NCBI GenBank assembly: GCA_026929865.2
Contig: CM049405.1
Span: 21,129,501 to 21,193,500, forward strand
From: Hyperoplus lanceolatus
Taxonomy: Eukaryota; Chordata; Actinopteri; Uranoscopiformes; Ammodytidae
Reading direction: 5' to 3'
Length of the DNA: 64,000 nt
Shown here in pieces: positions 27,618-38,696 of the stretch. How positions within the stretch are numbered: the stretch's first letter is position 1; each line of letters opens with the position of its first letter. A model generated the notes under the pieces. That model ran no database searches. It saw nothing but the letters and a program-made list of their open reading frames with translations, and was not told the origin of the DNA. A program made the translations under genes and the position numbers.

Positions 27618-27903
27618 GGGGCGGCAGTGGCGAAGTGGGTAGGGTGTTCGCCTCTGGTGTGCAGGGTCGGAGGTCCGATCCCCTGTCTCCCCGCCACATG
27701 TTGAAGTGTCCATGGGCAAGACACTGAACCCCGAATTGCTCCCGATAGTTAGCTTAGCACCCTAGTGCTAAGCCTACCCTGCGTGGTAGCTGCTGCTATC
27801 GGTGTATGAATGTGTGTGTGACTGGGTGAATGTGTACAAAAACAATGTAAAGGGCTTTGGGTCTGTGATAAACGGAGATATAGCGCTATACAAGTCCATT
27901 TAC
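27618..27903 (+). mobile_element. tRNA-derived SINE
   Basis: The head reads like a tRNA-type promoter: GGCGGCAGTGGCGAAGTGGG as A-box region and GGAGGTCCGATCCCC as B-box. The body has GGGCAAGACACTGAACCCC, and the end reads TAGCGCTATACAAGTCCA followed by short ATTTACCAT repeats. This arrangement is widespread in fish SINEs. It sits inside the duplicated OR flank (absent from the 18 kb copy), so it inserted after the duplication. Confidence 0.75.
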
Positions 27904-28767
27904 CATATACCATATACCATTTACCATTTGATAAAAAAACAATATTGCAAGACTTTAAATGAGAAAAATAGAATTTAAACCATTCAACAGAATCATTTCT
28001 CAGTTAAGCTGCTGGAAATCAGAGTAATCCTCAATGTTTCTTCTCAGCTGAGTATTCTCCCTTTTCTGACAAATGTCTAAAACCCCTTTATGTATTATCT
28101 AAAAATATCCGACTTTGGTGTCTCCAACTGCAACTGTCAAAAAGCTGTTCCAGATGACAGTATACATTGCTCTACTAATAACTTCACGGGATATAATTTC
28201 TTTTTACAATGCTTTGTGGACACAAGTACACAATTTGAATGCCCACGCATAAGACCTATTCACAAAGCACTAGTCAAATAAGTAGATTGGAATAATAGAA
28301 TTCTAAACAAGACTTCAAAAATCCAATTAATTGTGATTACCTACAGAAAATCTACGATAAAAACTACATTTCTTGTTTGACAGCCCTAATTGTTATAAAC
28401 ATTAGAATCACCAAAGGTTTTAAATTCGTATTGCAACTGCTCTAGTGGGCAATGATCTGTCTTAAAATTATGTAAAGTAAAACCAATAAACATGCTATAT
28501 TTTGGGGAAAAGATGGCTAAAAGAAATACTGAATAAATTACAGAAGAGACTACAAATGTTTAGTGCAGACATGACGTCTGTCTTAGTCACACAGGCCTTT
28601 AAAGGGAGAACATCTTTAACATTCAGCCACAAGCTCACAACTCAGCTGTGCTCAACACTAAGGGAAGTGGACACTTAATAACATTTTAACATTTTTAAAA
28701 CACTGCATCCTGCCCTCGATATACTATTTTTCAGTTTGTCTGCTTTGAATTAGAGGATTACCACAGA
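27904..28767. other. duplicated OR flank and upstream region of the next OR
   Basis: The interval 28090-28290 is the inverted copy of 18360-18590 (for example TCTAAAAATATCCGAC). The rest, to 28767, lies directly upstream of the type B OR and should contain its promoter. No specific site was recognised. Confidence 0.55.
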
Positions 28768-29715
28768 ATGAGTAATGCATCTAGTATAGTTTTATTTTCA
28801 CTGTCTGGCTTCAGTGCAACAGTCAACTACAGAGTCACACTTTTTTCTCTCACTTTACTCTGTTATAGTCTAATTATAGTGGTAAATGGGTCTCTCATTT
28901 TAACCATAATACTGGATCAAAACTTACATGAACCCATGTACATTTTTGTGTGTAATCTTTGCATCAGTGGACTTTATGGGGCTGCAGGCTTTTATCCTAA
29001 ATTTGCTTATGATCTTCTGTCTGATATTCATGTGATATCATATGTGGGATGCTTGTTGCAAGTGTTTGTTATTTATGACTATGCTAAAGTTGACTATTCT
29101 AATCTAGCTCTTATGGCTTATGACAGATATGTGGCTATATGTCGACCACTGGAGTATCACTCTGTGATGTCTAAACAACGGACAGCTGTATTAGTCATTT
29201 TGTCCTGGTGTGTTCCTGTGTGCTGTGACAGTGCAGTGGTAACTTTGACATCCACACTGACATTATGTGGCTCTCAGATACAGAAACTCTACTGTGAGAA
29301 CTGGGGAATTGTTAAACTTGCATGTGGTTCAACAGCAGCAAACAGCATTGTTGGACTTTTGATTATTTCCTTTTATTGTGCACATGTCGTCTTCATTGTG
29401 TGTTCATATGTATTGCTTGTAAAGGCTGCTATACGATCCCGTGAAGGGAGGAGAAAGTTCTCACAGACATGTGTACCACATTTATTGTGTCTGCTAATTG
29501 TCACAGCAGCTTTGCTTTTTGACCTCATGTATTCAAGGTTTGGATCAAACTCTATCCCACAGAGTTTAAGGAACTTCATGGCCATACAATTTATCATGAT
29601 CCCACCTATTTTTAACCCTATTGTTTATGGTCTGGTCCTGACTAAAATTCGAAGCAGAATGATACATTTCTTTATAATGGCTGGTCAAAGATGTAAAATG
29701 AGACTTAAAGTTTAA
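28768..29715 (+). CDS. odorant receptor, type B, intact
   Basis: A 315-residue single-exon OR. Features: an N-glycosylation site at residue 3 (NAS), seven membrane segments, LHEPMY (53-58), TM3 cysteine C95, a textbook MAYDRYVAIC (116-125) for G-protein coupling, KFSQTCVPH at the start of TM6 and FNPIVYG in TM7. The start ATG is the first in frame, and length and N-terminus match the family. It is the only intact member of the type B group here; relatives at 43752, 46301 and 50066 are broken. Fish delta-group membership is my impression, not tested. Ligand unknown. Confidence 0.93.
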   Translation: MSNASSIVLFSLSGFSATVNYRVTLFSLTLLCYSLIIVVNGSLILTIILDQNLHEPMYIFVCNLCISGLYGAAGFYPKFAYDLLSDIHVISYVGCLLQVFVIYDYAKVDYSNLALMAYDRYVAICRPLEYHSVMSKQRTAVLVILSWCVPVCCDSAVVTLTSTLTLCGSQIQKLYCENWGIVKLACGSTAANSIVGLLIISFYCAHVVFIVCSYVLLVKAAIRSREGRRKFSQTCVPHLLCLLIVTAALLFDLMYSRFGSNSIPQSLRNFMAIQFIMIPPIFNPIVYGLVLTKIRSRMIHFFIMAGQRCKMRLKV

Positions 29716-29899
29716 GATATGTAACCATTACAGAATCACTCTTTCAGACTCAACACAGGCCCTTGCTGTTTGTTATCTGAATGATATTTTTCAGAATTTG
29801 AGCAAGACCGTGTCATTGTTTATTGGAATTTGTTTGAACTCGACACCATTGAAAATGAGGGTCACCCCTCAATTGGTCTCTCGAAGATAAATAAAAGTT
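29716..29899. mobile_element. possible LINE 3' tail
   Basis: The sequence 29838-29900, with GAAAATGAGGGTCACCCCTC and ending in AATAAAAGTTAAATG repeats, resembles tails of fish LINEs with short terminal tandem repeats (AAAATG). Assignment is by resemblance only. Confidence 0.4.
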
Positions 29900-29929
29900 A
29901 AATGAAAATGAAAAATGAAAAATTCACAT

Positions 29930-30106
29930 GTGCAGTTGATAAAATCAGCTTTAAGGTCAAAAGAGTGCTGGTATACACTTCTGTTCATGTCTGTCGCATG
30001 TATTGTGGTGTTAAATGTCACAGCTGCTTTGCTTTTTAGGAACATTGACAGACGTCAGTTTGCAAATGCATTTAAGGTGTTAATGCACAACAGCATAAAG
30101 GATTAA
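29930..30106 (+). pseudogene. degenerate OR fragment (TM5-TM6 region)
   Basis: A short frame with VQLIKSALRSKE followed by a hydrophobic stretch ending NVTAALLF. It aligns with the type B receptor stretch from the end of TM5 to TM6 (LLVKAAIRSREG ... IVTAALLF). The TM6 entry motif is lost and the following part no longer matches. It lies 200 bases after the intact type B gene, so it is probably the relic of a tandem copy. Confidence 0.5.
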
Positions 30107-30472
30107 GTTAAGATGTGAAGTGTTGTGCTTTTGGTTAGATTTATTATGTCATCAACAGAAATCAAATCAAATCAAGGTGTTTTGATGGTATGAATGGAAA
30201 TGTGTACGATGGACCTGAGAGCTCAACAGACTGTAGCTTAAAACACATGCAAATAAATGAAATAAAAAAGCAAAAAAAAAAATGTCTTCACTAATTTGAC
30301 AACACATGTGAAGCATGCAGAGGAAAGCTTTGAAAGCTACAGAAATGTACTGCAATACAGAAAAATTCTCCAAATTGACTAAACTTGAACACATTACTAA
30401 AAGTGTCAGTGTCGATGCTATTTGCACTGATTTGGTTGTGCTTTCTATATATGCAGCATTTTTTTTAATATA
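30107..30472. other. non-coding, no gene seen
   Basis: AT-rich spacer. The frames on both strands lack any family feature. Confidence 0.5.
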
Positions 30473-30708
30473 TACAGCCCCGGAAAAAATTAAGAGACCA
30501 GTCTGGATTTTTCTTCAATCTTCATCTCTACATAATTTATTGAAAATACTCTTAATGAAAAAAAAGTATTGTAATTTGGTAGAAATGTTGTCAGTAGTTT
30601 ATATTATAAAACCAAAATGTTCATTCTACTCAGACATATGCCTCTAAAGAGTAAGACAAGAGACACTGAACATTCGGAGTGGTCTCTTAATTTTTTTCCG
30701 TTGCTGTA
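30473..30708. mobile_element. Tc1/mariner-type MITE with TA target duplication
   Basis: The left end TACAGCCCCGGAAAAAATTA and the right end, inverse TACAGCAACGGAAAAAAATT, extend through AAGAGACCA on both sides, giving terminal inverted repeats of about 28 bases. The outermost TA on each side fits the TA duplication of Tc1/mariner elements. The 236-bp length and lack of transposase make it a non-autonomous copy. Confidence 0.85.
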
Positions 30709-31500
30709 TTTCTAAATGCAGTGCATAAGTTGGGAAATTGTTGAGGATTTTTTCTTGATTGGCCTATTGTCTATTTGCAAGTGTTGTGTTGAGTTGCAGT
30801 GTGCTGAGTTCTCATTACCACAGTAGCTATGGCAATTCAACTGTCAAAGCAGACTGGAGTAAAATAGATTAAATGACCCCTCTTTGTTTCAGCTTCCACA
30901 AATGTTGCTCATTTATGAGCATGAAGTTTAGAAAAAAACATTTTAACATTTAAATGTGTATCATAATAATGCAAAGATTATTTGCATTAATTTTCTAAAC
31001 CTGTTTATTATTTGTTTGCCTGGTCTTACATATGAACTCTGATGTGATTGTTGATCAGAGTTAAACGTTTCAAGGATATCTTTTACAAATTGTTCTTTAG
31101 AAACAAAGGCTCATCTGGGACTTGTGTAGCACATTACAGCTTAACATCTCCACTAATTCTACAATTACATGAAGAAGTAGATTACCATGCTGTAATACAG
31201 TCCTTTCCCATGTGATATCATGAATTTGCTTGAAATTAGCAAGCTAAATTAGACTACTCACAGAAAGTAGCTAAACAACTCAAAGCTATTTTATATACAA
31301 ACATCTATATTATTGATTAGTAAAAAAAAATCATTGATATTTTTATAATTATTTTTAGTATATTCTTCTGGACAAAAGGAAAATGCTGTTCTGTTAGACC
31401 ATTGAAGCATGTTACAATAAGAAGAAATAGCAAAAAAAATTCAAATCAGGAATTTAAGATATCTTTTACAGTGTGCACAAATACTTCCGTTTAATCCAAT
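30709..31500. other. non-coding, no gene seen
   Basis: AT-rich sequence without gene or RNA signatures. Confidence 0.5.
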
Positions 31501-32480
31501 CACTGTAATGTAATGTAACTTTATTTGAACAGGGACAGTGTACAAAAGAAACATTAACCTTGTTTAAAACAAGGAGAGATGCATTGTACCAGGTTTTAGC
31601 AAACTGCTATTTTTCACCTGTAGTCCCTGATTTGTTAAGAATATATGTGATATTGTATTTATTTATGTATTTGTTTATTTGATAGGGACAATGCACAGCT
31701 CATTAGCAGTACCAGAGTTAGCTATAAGCTAATTTTCCTCTGTAGTCCCCCCTGGGCAGGAAACAGAGGATCACATCTCTGTCAAAAGGGAAACCTAACA
31801 TTGAAGTATAAAAACAATAACACGAGGCGCTCCGGTGGCGTAGTGGATAGAGTGCGTTCCATATTTGCTCCGGCCTTCATTGCAGTGGTCGCGGGTTCAA
31901 ATCCGACCCGTGGACCTTTACTGCATGTCATCCCCCCTCTCTCTCTCTGTCTCCCCATTTCAACTCTGTACTATCCAATAAAGCTTGAAAAATGCCAAAA
32001 AATATCTTAAAAAGAATAAAAACAATAACACACGATTTTACAACAGTAAAACACAACAACACAATACGAACAATAACATAACAACATTTAGGACACCACA
32101 ACAACAACAACAACAACAAAATCACAACATTGGGACACCACAACCACAGCACAGCATTAAGACAACAGTCTGTGCATGATGGGTACATGTTTGTGTTGAT
32201 TTTGGCCATGATTTCATCTTAAATTTAAAACCAGCAAAGGTGTTCCACTCTCATATCTCACTTGGTAATGAGTTCCAAGACTTTGTGGCTCTAACAGAAA
32301 TTACGGTATGTGCCAAACTCAATTGATCTGTACTACACAGTCCCTTCTGTTGGACGTCCTAGTAATCCTCCCATTGTCTAAGCGCATTGACACAAATTCA
32401 TTTAATGGAGGAGTGGCCAAATCATTCATTATTTTGTCAATTAAACATACATAAGGAAGAAACACAAAATTGTCAAAGGT
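31501..32480. repeat. old retroelement sequence, split by a SINE
   Basis: The stretches 31510-31800 and 32160-32480 look like reversed LINE sequence, with motifs such as CTTTATTTGAACAGGGACAG and CAGTCCCTTCTGTTGGACGT. They flank the SINE described next. Identification as a LINE relic on the minus strand is by resemblance. No intact frame remains. Confidence 0.4.
31824..32015 (+). mobile_element. tRNA-derived SINE with a 16-bp target duplication
   Basis: The head GGCGCTCCGGTGGCGTAGTG holds an A-box and GTCGCGGGTTCAAATCCGAC holds a clear B-box (GGTTCAAATCC). The body has CATGTCATCCCCCCTCTCTC, and the end has CAATAAAGCTTGAAAAATGCC. The same 16 bases, ATAAAAACAATAACAC, lie directly on both sides (31808-31823 and 32016-32031). 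That is direct evidence for insertion by target-primed reverse transcription. Confidence 0.92.
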
Positions 32481-34286
32481 CCCGATGTGTTTGACTGTGA
32501 AATTTTGTTATAGTGTTTCCCAAAATGTTGTGTTTATTCAGTTCACACATACAGTGTGTGCGCACACAAAAACTTTGAGCCTTGAATTACAGTAAACACT
32601 ATTTAAAAGTGAAAAAATATTCTGTCTTTAAAAAAATAAAAATTAAATCATAAACTTGAATAATGTTTGGTTAATGTCTGGTTACCTTGATTACACAATT
32701 TAAAATCCCAATGAAATAATACAAGTGATGTAATTACCAGGCTTGCATATCTTTACTATTGCTGATGAAAGGCTGCTGTATGGGTATCATTACTGTGACC
32801 TCTCTGGTGGGCCAAAGTAGAAAAACAACATGCCTCAGGGAACAGGGCCGGCTACATCCTGCTTATTATGACCCAGAGAACAATGTATGCCTGCCTCATG
32901 GGATGGCCTAATTATACATATTGATTCATTAATAAGAATATTAAGAGACCCGACAATCCAAATGATTCAGAATGTCATATTTTAGTCTAACCTTTTTATT
33001 TGACTATTATTCTCATTTAACACTGACATTACCTGATGACACCAAAAGCTGTCAAAAAGTTCATTTCAATAAATCATACCTCAGAGGGGATGCTGTTGGT
33101 GGTGTTGTTTTTAAGAAGTGACATAGAGTGGTAATTATAGTGAAAGTGGTCAACAGGTCATTAACTCCCAGCTCCTCTGAGAGCAATTATCAAAACAACA
33201 CCACTCTGGAGAGCCAGTCCGGCACTAATTCACACAAACATGCTTTTCAACCACTGCACCTTTAATCACCTACCCACAGAAACCAGAAGCAAATACATTC
33301 ATATGACCAAAGGAATTTTATTATTTGTTTAGTAAAAAATAAAAAGGAATTCCGTAAATTCAGCTGTTTAATCTGTAAATGTATTCTTATTGTCAGTCTT
33401 CATTCGTCTGTCTGGTTAATAGGAGTACATGATTTAATTATTTGCGGCGGAACTGTACATGTAATGCAATCAGGTCAATGCAATAAACCACAGCCTTAAA
33501 ATGTCCCCGGAGCTGATTCCCCAACTCTCTGAGAAAATGTCAACTTTATTTATGAATACATTTTAAGGAACCATACGTACCTAACTATTCAAGGGGTAGT
33601 TCGTTTTTTTTAAATGGGGTTGTATGAGATACTTACGCATTCATTTTAAGGCGTTTGGAAGAGACAAAGCTGTAGCATAAGTCAGCCATGAACTGTTTCA
33701 GAGGGGATAGCAGAAAGACGTTTATATGAATAGGCCTACACATATATGAATAATTCACTACAAAATGTATATCTGTTCATTTAAATGTAGGATTTTTTCA
33801 CTGCTGATTTGCGTACTTATGCGCTGCATTACACACAAGTTGGCATAGCTATACATGGCCGAAATATAGTCGTTATGTAAAGGGAGAAATACTATACCTC
33901 CTTAATTTGGATTTGTAAATTATTTTTTATCACTTAAAGGTAGGTTTTCTAGTAAAATAACAAGAAAGATAAAGATGTGTGGGGAATGGGGATTTATCTT
34001 GTTTCTTGTTTTGAAAAAGCCCCTCGCTTTTGAAGTGTTTACTCTTGTGTAGCTCTTCTAAGAATATGTTTCCTGTAGACCTTTCAAAATAATACTAGAA
34101 AACGAACTGCATCCGCAACAAAGATTGGTCCATGGCCCCAGCAGGCACATTGTCGCAGGTATTTGGTTACAACCGGAAGTACTAATTGGAAATTTGAGAA
34201 GTCAGGAGGTCACCAAAACAAGAATTGTACATGTACCAAATTTCATGGCAATTTAGTGGGGGAATGACCAAATTAGGAAAATCTGT
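32481..34286. other. non-coding, no gene seen
   Basis: No gene. The part 34150-34286 carries a short block (GGAATGACCAAATTAGGAAA) that recurs near 35240 and, diverged, near 46935, always close to OR sequence. Confidence 0.5.
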
Positions 34287-34448
34287 GATGTTGAAGAGAT
34301 AAATCCATATTTGGCTGTTATTCTGTCACTGGAGTTTGTTGTTATCCCCCCAGTTTTGAAACCTCTCGTATATGGCTTTAAGTTACCAGAAATTAGAAAA
34401 CACATTTTAAGGATGTTATTGTGGCATAAAACTATCTCTTTAAAATGA
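34287..34448 (+). pseudogene. OR type A 3' fragment (last 53 codons)
   Basis: In frame from DVEEINPY through SLEFVVIPPVL and LVYGFKLPEIRKHIL to a TGA stop at 34446-34448. It matches the end of the type A ORs at about one difference per 10 residues, and the 3' flank continues the match to about 34600 (compare 36530-36660). The left edge is an abrupt junction after AAATTAGGAAAATCTGTGAT, which recurs without OR sequence at about 35247-35266. TM1-TM6 are missing. Confidence 0.85.
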
Positions 34449-34693
34449 TCGGTTAAAACCCCATAATGGAATTTTGTATGAACGAAATTTCATTAACCTA
34501 GACTTAGAGCGCAAGATAGTATACAGAAGTTAGGAACAGTTTGTTAAAGGAATAGTTCAACATTTTTCATTTTTTAGCTTTTTGACTCTCTCCAGCTCAA
34601 GAAAAGGTGAAAGAAACAGTTCCTGCAACTGTGCGTGCATTTTTGATGAAGAACTGGGCAAAGGTTGCTCATCCAGGTTATTTTATTTCAAAC

Positions 34694-35045
34694 ACTGGTA
34701 GTCAATGGGAGCCGGTCAAAATATTAACTTTACAACATCACTCACTGCTCCTTTCTACTTTTGGGACTTGTTTATTTTACAAGTTATGTTGCACTCGGTC
34801 ATTTAAAAACAAAATTGATACTGGAAGGAAACCAGGAAATGCTTGTGACGGTTACGTATGTACGTATTGACTGGTAGTCAATGGGAGCCGGTCAAAATAT
34901 TAACTTTACAACATCACTCACTGCTCCTTTCTACTTTTGGGACTTGTTTATTTTACAAGTTATGTTGCACTCGGTCATTTAAAAACAAAATAGATACTGG
35001 AAGGAAACCAGGAAATGCTTGTGACGGTTACGTATGTATTTGATT
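34694..35045. repeat. tandem duplication, 176-bp period, two copies
   Basis: ACTGGTAGTCAATGGGAGCC starts at 34694 and again at 34870, and the copies are almost identical through GACGGTTACGTATGTA. A third, shorter copy lies at 36774-36935, downstream of the OR at 35595. The unit therefore belongs to the 3' flank of type A ORs, and the local doubling is recent. Confidence 0.9.
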
Positions 35046-35594
35046 CTAAAATGACGTAATGTGTTAAAATATAGAATGGAACATAACATGGTCAATAAAC
35101 AGGTCCAAACAAGAACACAGGAGTGTTATGTGATGGAGTAATGTTTATACAGTATGTTCACCTGCTCCCCTTTAGTAAAAATAATCTGACATTTTGATTA
35201 ACTTTCACAATGAAGCCGAATGAAAACAGGTTGAATGAAGGAATGACCAAATTAGGAAAATCTGTGATGACATGGTCAGAGTCAGACAGCATAAAATGCC
35301 CTACATCCTCTGAATAGGTTCATTTGTGTGTCCATAGATCTAACTAAGAGCGGTATGAATGACAATTGAATATTACCCCTACCCCTTTTTGGTATTTATG
35401 GTGAGTGTAAATTATTTTCAAATGCCTGTAATTTATTTGCTTAGCATTTTATCACAAAACTGCTTATATTTTCCTTTTCATAGATGCTGCAAACTCTGTC
35501 ACACCAGATCACTGATATCTCCAGACAGGAATGAGTTTGTCCAACAGCAAAGACTAAAATACTGAAATCTTTGTTGGCAATTCATTGAAGTGGA
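35046..35594. other. upstream region of the type A OR
   Basis: Non-coding. The last 165 bases (from TTAGCATTTTATCAC) are conserved before the other type A genes (41130-41282 and, shortened, 47980-48040), which suggests promoter or 5' leader sequence. Confidence 0.55.
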
Positions 35595-36536
35595 ATGGAA
35601 AACAGTTCTGTCTCTTTTCTCTTTAACCTCACCATGTTTGTGAACATTGGACACTACCGCTATCCAGCCTTTGTTTTTTGCCTCTTGCTCTATGGCTTCA
35701 TTATCTCTGCTAATTTCGTCATAATAATGGTTATATATCGAGAAAGATCACTACATGAGCCCATGTATCTGTTTATTGCTGTATTATCTTTCAACTCTAT
35801 GTGTGGTTCAACAGGCTTTTTCCCCAGATTCCTTATGGACCTCCTGTCGAATACTCATATGATCTCCCGTGCTGCTTGTTTTACTCAGATCTATGTTATT
35901 TACACGTATGCTTCCTGTGAACTGACCATTCTTGGCATTATGTCTTATGATAGATATGTCGCTGTTTGTCATCCTTTACACTACCACGGTAAGATGACTT
36001 CTCAAACAGTTTTAAAGTTAGCAGGATTGGCTTTGAGTGTTCCAGCATTGGTTCTTTCAGCCATAATTTCTTTGTCTGCCAGGCTTCCTTTATGTGGCAA
36101 TGATATACAGAAAGTGTTCTGTGCCAACTGGAGTGTCGTAAAATTGTCATGTGTTTCCACTGTTGTGAACAATATTGTAGGTATGCTTTGGAGCATAGGT
36201 GTAGTTTTTCTCCCTCTTACTCTTGTCCTGTACACATATTTGCGAATTTTTCTTGTTTGCCGAAGGAGCTCAGCAGAATTCAAAGGGAAAGTATTCCAGA
36301 GTTGTCTGCCACACATGATCACATTTGTGATTTATTCTATAACAGGATTTTCTGATATTGCCTTGAGCCGGTATGATGTTGAAGAGATAAATCCATATGT
36401 GGCTGTTTTTCTGTCACTGGAGTTTGTTGTTATCCCCCCAGTTTTAAATCCTCTCGTATATGGCTTTCAGTTACCAGAAATTAGAAAACACATTTTAAGG
36501 ATGTTATTGTGGCATAAAACTAGGCCTATCTCTTAA
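35595..36536 (+). CDS. odorant receptor, type A copy 1, intact
   Basis: A 313-residue single-exon OR. N-glycosylation sites are at N3 (NSS) and N11 (NLT). The protein has seven hydrophobic segments, LHEPMY (53-58), TM3 cysteine C95, MSYDRYVAVC (116-125), FQSCLPHMITF at the TM6 entry and LNPLVYGFQLPEIR in TM7. It is very close to the genes at 41283 and 48041. Differences concentrate in TM3-TM5 (for example YTYASCELT here, YTYASNEMT at 41283), where OR ligands bind, so the copies may detect different odours. This is inference. The gene keeps a normal start, reading frame and stop. Confidence 0.94.
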   Translation: MENSSVSFLFNLTMFVNIGHYRYPAFVFCLLLYGFIISANFVIIMVIYRERSLHEPMYLFIAVLSFNSMCGSTGFFPRFLMDLLSNTHMISRAACFTQIYVIYTYASCELTILGIMSYDRYVAVCHPLHYHGKMTSQTVLKLAGLALSVPALVLSAIISLSARLPLCGNDIQKVFCANWSVVKLSCVSTVVNNIVGMLWSIGVVFLPLTLVLYTYLRIFLVCRRSSAEFKGKVFQSCLPHMITFVIYSITGFSDIALSRYDVEEINPYVAVFLSLEFVVIPPVLNPLVYGFQLPEIRKHILRMLLWHKTRPIS

Positions 36537-38329
36537 AAATAATCGGTTAAAACCACATAATGGAATTTTGAACGAATGACATTTCATAAACCGAGACTGG
36601 GAGAGCAAGATAGTATACAAAAGTTAGGAACAGTGTGTTAAAGGAATAGTTTAGCTTTTTGACTCTCTCTCCATTCCAAGAAAAGGTGACAGATAACGTT
36701 CCTGCAATTGTGTGTGTATTTTTGATGAAGAACTGGGCAAAGGTTGCTCATCCAGGTTATCTTATTTCAAACACTGGTAGTCAATGGGAGCCGGTCAAAA
36801 TATAAACTTTACAACATCACTAACTGCTCCTTTCTGCTTTATTTACCAAGTTATGTTGCACTTGGTCATTTAAAAATGAAATAGATACTGGAAGGAAACC
36901 AAGAAATGCTTGTGATGTTACGTATGTATTTGATTCTAAAATGACGTAATGTGTTAAAATATAGAGTGTAACATAACGTGGTCAATAAACAGGTCCAAAC
37001 AAGGACACAGGAGCGTTAAGTGATGGAGTAATGTTTATATTTTCACCTGCTCCCCTGTACTACAAGTGTTTGAGATTGAGTGCACACACAGCAATGCACA
37101 CACAGGAATGGTTTCTGCCGCCTTTTCCTGAACAAGAGAGTGAGGCAAAAAGATAAAAATGTAAAATGTTTAACCAGTCATTTAATGCCAGTAAAAAATA
37201 TCTGACATTTTGATTAACTTTCACAATAAAGCCGAATGAAAACATGATGAACTGATCATGCCATTTCACATTTTTGTCACAAATTTTTTATCAATCCTTT
37301 GCCGATGTACTGTAAATTTGGTTGGTTACCAGTGTTGGCTACAGTTAAGCAACTGATATGATAACCTGATGAAAAAATATTAATTTGTATAGAATTTTAC
37401 AAATAAAGATTTAATAACAAATGGTGTTAAAGGTTTTTATTTTGTGAGTTTGTAGTAGAACATTATAAATGCACACTGTTAACACTGAAATAAGTAGTTA
37501 GAAAACCAATGCATGGTATTGGATTTGTATGTGATCCAAATGGTGGACACGGGTCATACTTTACTGTAGTAAGTAATTTTAGGTTATTTTTAGCATAATA
37601 GTAAGTCGGCATAGTTGAAAGACAGAGAAGGGTACATCTATCTTAAGTAGTCAATTATTTAATTCACAACCTGGCGAGCATGCTGCGTGACCCAGATCAA
37701 ACACACACAAGTTGTTGCGTTACCAACAGGTGCATGCTGGGTCCTGCCTCAAACAAAATATTGGTCCCTATCATATGTGAGTTATTCATGTGCAACATTG
37801 CTGAAGTACAACCATTTTACCATTTTGAGCCCCACTGCTCTCACTCGGGGAGGAAAATTGATGATAAGAGATGTAAGAGAGTGCAGAAAAAGCTGTGTAG
37901 AAAATGCTCCTCGCATGTATGTATCGTTAAGGTCAATTTGACAATAAATGTGTTTGTGATTTGTGTATGATAACAGTGTCAGGTTAGAAAAGAGTAATAG
38001 GCAGGATCTGACACAACTTCAGGGCTTGTGCTCCAGTGACCCTCTGATGTGCCAGCAGCAGCATCGTGAAAGGCGGAAGCAGCACTAGGCTTGTTTACAG
38101 GCATAAGCGATATGCTACACAGAAAGTTTTGTAAGTCGGGTTTGGATAAACTAGGAAGTGAATGAGCTTTTGTGCACAGCATTTAGAAAGAACAGGTTGA
38201 CGACGTGTGAAAAAAGTCGCAGAGTAGCGTTCTGACTGACTTTGCAAAGGTGAGACTGCGCTCTGTGGACGTGATTGACAAGTGTCCACAGAAAAGCAGG
38301 TGATGCGTGAATTTGGAGGGGGGCTGTTG
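36537..38329. other. type A downstream flank and spacer
   Basis: The 3' flank to about 37000 repeats the sequence after the 34448 fragment, including one copy of the 176-bp unit (36774-36935). The stretch 37890-38000 matches 42640-42760 and 45265-45360, which precede type B genes elsewhere. No type B gene follows here; transposon sequence replaces it. The short frames are not supported. Confidence 0.6.
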
Positions 38330-38462
38330 CCGTGCCCACCCAATCAGAAGCTAGGAATGGTCCTGGTATAGTAAATACACATAATATAATTGTCTGAAAA
38401 AAGGGGCGCACCCTTTGGGTGGGCTAAGCTCACCCTTGTCCCTGGCTACCGCCGGCCCCGCG
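38330..38462 (-). mobile_element. hAT-like element remnant
   Basis: The ends CCGTGCCCACCCAATCAGAA and GTCCCTGGCTACCGCCGGCC match in inverse the left part of the element at 55949 (CAGGGCCGGCGGTAGCCAGG followed by GTGGGCCGTGCCCACCCAAT). It is a short deleted copy of the same family. Confidence 0.55.
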
Positions 38463-38696
38463 TGCCAGTGAAATACCATGTTGCTCTCTGACTGTGTGCG
38501 TGCATTACACACTGTGCATGGAAGTGAACGTGACCTGAAAAGTTAACCTCGGATTACCTCACAGATGAACTGATTCAATTATTAGCTTATTAACTATCCA
38601 GACCAAAATATTGTATTCCTTTTTTTGTATGATAACTTACATTTGCATAATATTTTATATTATCAAACACACAAACTCCAAAAAAAATATATATAT

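Noticed and set aside
31824-31920. A tRNA gene
   Set aside because: The A- and B-boxes are part of a SINE with a typical SINE body and target duplication; there is no complete cloverleaf.
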